Origin: Caulobacterales bacterium
GTDB taxonomy: Bacteria; Pseudomonadota; Alphaproteobacteria; Caulobacterales; Caulobacteraceae
Assembly (NCBI GenBank): GCA_947480815.1
Contig: CANKEA010000077.1
Coordinates: 1-6,296 of the forward strand
Direction of reading: 5' to 3'
Length of the DNA stretch: 6,296 bases
Both the position numbers and the translations under genes were made by a program. This document shows, piece by piece, positions 4,883-6,296 of this stretch. The notes beneath the pieces are model-generated. The model was not told the DNA's origin. It did no database searches and saw only the letters and a program-made list of their open reading frames with translations. Position 1 is the first letter of the stretch. Each line of letters begins with the position of its first letter.

Positions 4883-6296
4883 TCACGGCCGAAACCGACC
4901 CCAGTCGGTGCCGATGCGGCGGATCCCCATCCAGGCCCCAAGAGCGCAGACCGCCGTCACCCCGGCCACGGTCAGAAGCATTATTGCGTCCCAGAACGGC
5001 CGCCGTCGCAGCCCAGCGGTGAAGTTCAGCCGGTGCAGACCATCGTGCCACCAGCGGTACTTGCGCTCGTCGGCACCAATCTGGCTCATCAGGGTGCCGG
5101 TCGTCGGGTCGATGTAGAGCCTGGTCGCCTGCGTATCTCGCATCACCGCCCGCCAAACCGGCAAGGATACGGGCGCATCCATGCCGAAATAGTAGGAATC
5201 CTCGCGACGCAGCTCTACGAGCGAGGCCAGACCCGGCCCGGTCTTGGACGACAGCAATCGGCTCAGTTCCATCACCCCAGGGCCAGCAGCACGGCCGCGG
5301 TCATCGAATCGCACGGTCTGCCTTGGCGTGCGGGCGGCCAGATAGAGCTTGCCGTCGAATGGCGCACCCCGGATTTGCACCGTCCCGGGGGGCAGGTCGA
5401 GCGCGGGCGCAGCCGCGATCATCCGCTTGGCCTCGCGCCAGGGAATGTCTGCGCCGGTCAGAAGCGGCTGGGCTGAATCCCCTCCGCCTTCCCATAGCCC
5501 CCAAGGGTTCATCGACACCAGGCCGCTAAAAACGAAGCTAAGAGTTAGCAGGCCAAATACCAGGCCGGTGACGTGGTGCCAGTAGTTGATCCCGGCATAG
5601 GGCGACCAGCGCGTCTCTGGTTTGGAAACCTTGCGCGGCCGGAACCGGGCGATGCCGATCCACAGCCCGGCCACGGTCAGGAAGCAGCCGATCAACGACG
5701 AATAGACCACAAGGCGCGTCCAAAGCTGGGCGTTCTTGCGCAGGATGGTCGGATACAGCCAGTGTGGCACTGCGCCCACCCAGTTCCAGGCCCGCTTCGC
5801 CCGGTTGGTCATTTGCGCCACCTCGCCTGAGGATTGGCTGACATAGATCACTGTACCGGCGTCATTGCGGAACGGTACCTTCCACAGCGCTTGCCCGCCC
5901 AGGCCGACGGTCCATTGATCTGGCTCTTTCAGCAAGGTTGGCGGCTCGGCGCGCCCCTCGATCCCCAGGTTGTGAGCAAAGCGGCCGGCGACAACGGCGG
6001 CGCGGTTGGCACCAGCGGGTCCAATGGCGTGGCCGTCCGTCAGGCTGAGGGTGCGTGGCCGTCCGTCCTCGCCTGTCACGCTCAGCACCGGCCCCTCGGT
6101 ATTCTGGATGATGCGGATCTGGCGCACCGCCTCGCCGTCCGCGATGTCGGCCGCGTCGAACCGGCAGCAATGGGCCAGGTCGATAGGCTGATAGCCCTGT
6201 AGTCGCTGCGCCGTACTTATCTCGGGATAGGGCACATAGATCATGACGATGCCCGAGAGGCACCACACCGTCATCAACACACCGAGCAGCACGCCC
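4883..6296 (-). CDS. PepSY-domain membrane protein, PiuB/FoxB-like (5' end cut by window)
   Basis: An inner-membrane protein of the PepSY-TM (PF03929, COG3182-like) group, often linked to iron uptake; FoxB of this group is a di-haem siderophore reductase. At least 470 codons are in the window. Numbering from the GTG at 6292: TM1 about 1-22 (VWCLSGIVMIY), a large periplasmic PepSY-type region, TM2 about 190-217, TM3 about 236-262, a second periplasmic region, and TM4 about 433-458. Histidines at membrane edges are His177 (VPHWLYP), His239-His240 (YWHHVTG), and His416 and His420 (WWHDGLHRLNF), possible haem or metal ligands. The Cys pair at 42-43 (HCC) is unusual. The reading frame stays open to the window edge, and family members have about 10-20 residues before TM1, so the true start lies beyond 6296. 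Iron or redox function is inferred; no partner gene is visible. Confidence 0.88.
   Translation of the reverse strand, partial: GVLLGVLMTVWCLSGIVMIYVPYPEISTAQRLQGYQPIDLAHCCRFDAADIADGEAVRQIRIIQNTEGPVLSVTGEDGRPRTLSLTDGHAIGPAGANRAAVVAGRFAHNLGIEGRAEPPTLLKEPDQWTVGLGGQALWKVPFRNDAGTVIYVSQSSGEVAQMTNRAKRAWNWVGAVPHWLYPTILRKNAQLWTRLVVYSSLIGCFLTVAGLWIGIARFRPRKVSKPETRWSPYAGINYWHHVTGLVFGLLTLSFVFSGLVSMNPWGLWEGGGDSAQPLLTGADIPWREAKRMIAAAPALDLPPGTVQIRGAPFDGKLYLAARTPRQTVRFDDRGRAAGPGVMELSRLLSSKTGPGLASLVELRREDSYYFGMDAPVSLPVWRAVMRDTQATRLYIDPTTGTLMSQIGADERKYRWWHDGLHRLNFTAGLRRRPFWDAIMLLTVAGVTAVCALGAWMGIRRIGTDWGRFRP

Noticed and set aside
5033..5476. 147-codon plus-strand frame opposite the PepSY gene
   Set aside because: It is a mirror frame of a conserved membrane protein, with no motif or ribosome site.

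Overview
The window looks like chromosomal DNA from a GC-rich alphaproteobacterium, most likely of the order Caulobacterales (Caulobacter/Phenylobacterium-like). The reasons are the gene set (EipA/DUF1134, a DUF6481 protein and a DUF983 protein beside lepA), a tRNA promoter that fits the Caulobacter housekeeping pattern, and a perfect TTAA-N7-TTAAC CtrA box. The assignment rests on recognised protein families and motifs, not on a database search.

Layout, left to right. Positions 1-83 are non-coding and rich in short dyads, directly beyond the 3' end of a minus-strand tRNA-Ser(GGA) that encodes its own CCA (84-173) and has a promoter-like sequence upstream (218-245). A complete plus-strand msrA (326-961) follows and ends near a terminator-like hairpin. 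Four minus-strand genes come next, in transcription order lepA (4108-2300), a 53-codon gene (2274-2113), a DUF6481 gene (1923-1567) and a DUF983 zinc-ribbon membrane protein (1468-1091). A strong stem-loop sits between the last two. lepA is divergent from plus-strand eipA (4250-4864), and the CtrA box lies midway between their start codons. eipA converges, with an 18-nt gap, on a minus-strand PepSY-family membrane protein (4883-6296) whose N-terminus is cut off by the window end.

How the genes fit together: most are independent housekeeping or envelope functions: repair of oxidised methionine (MsrA), translation (EF4/LepA, tRNA-Ser), envelope integrity (EipA), and probable iron or redox membrane function (PepSY protein). 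The 53-codon gene is probably cotranscribed with lepA. The most informative regulatory signal is the CtrA box upstream of eipA, since eipA is reported to be CtrA-controlled in Brucella. I see no defence island, CRISPR array, insertion sequence or evident new multigene system. The best leads are the CtrA box, the flank of the tRNA-Ser gene as a possible integration site, the small lepA-linked protein, and the stem-loop at 1531-1558.
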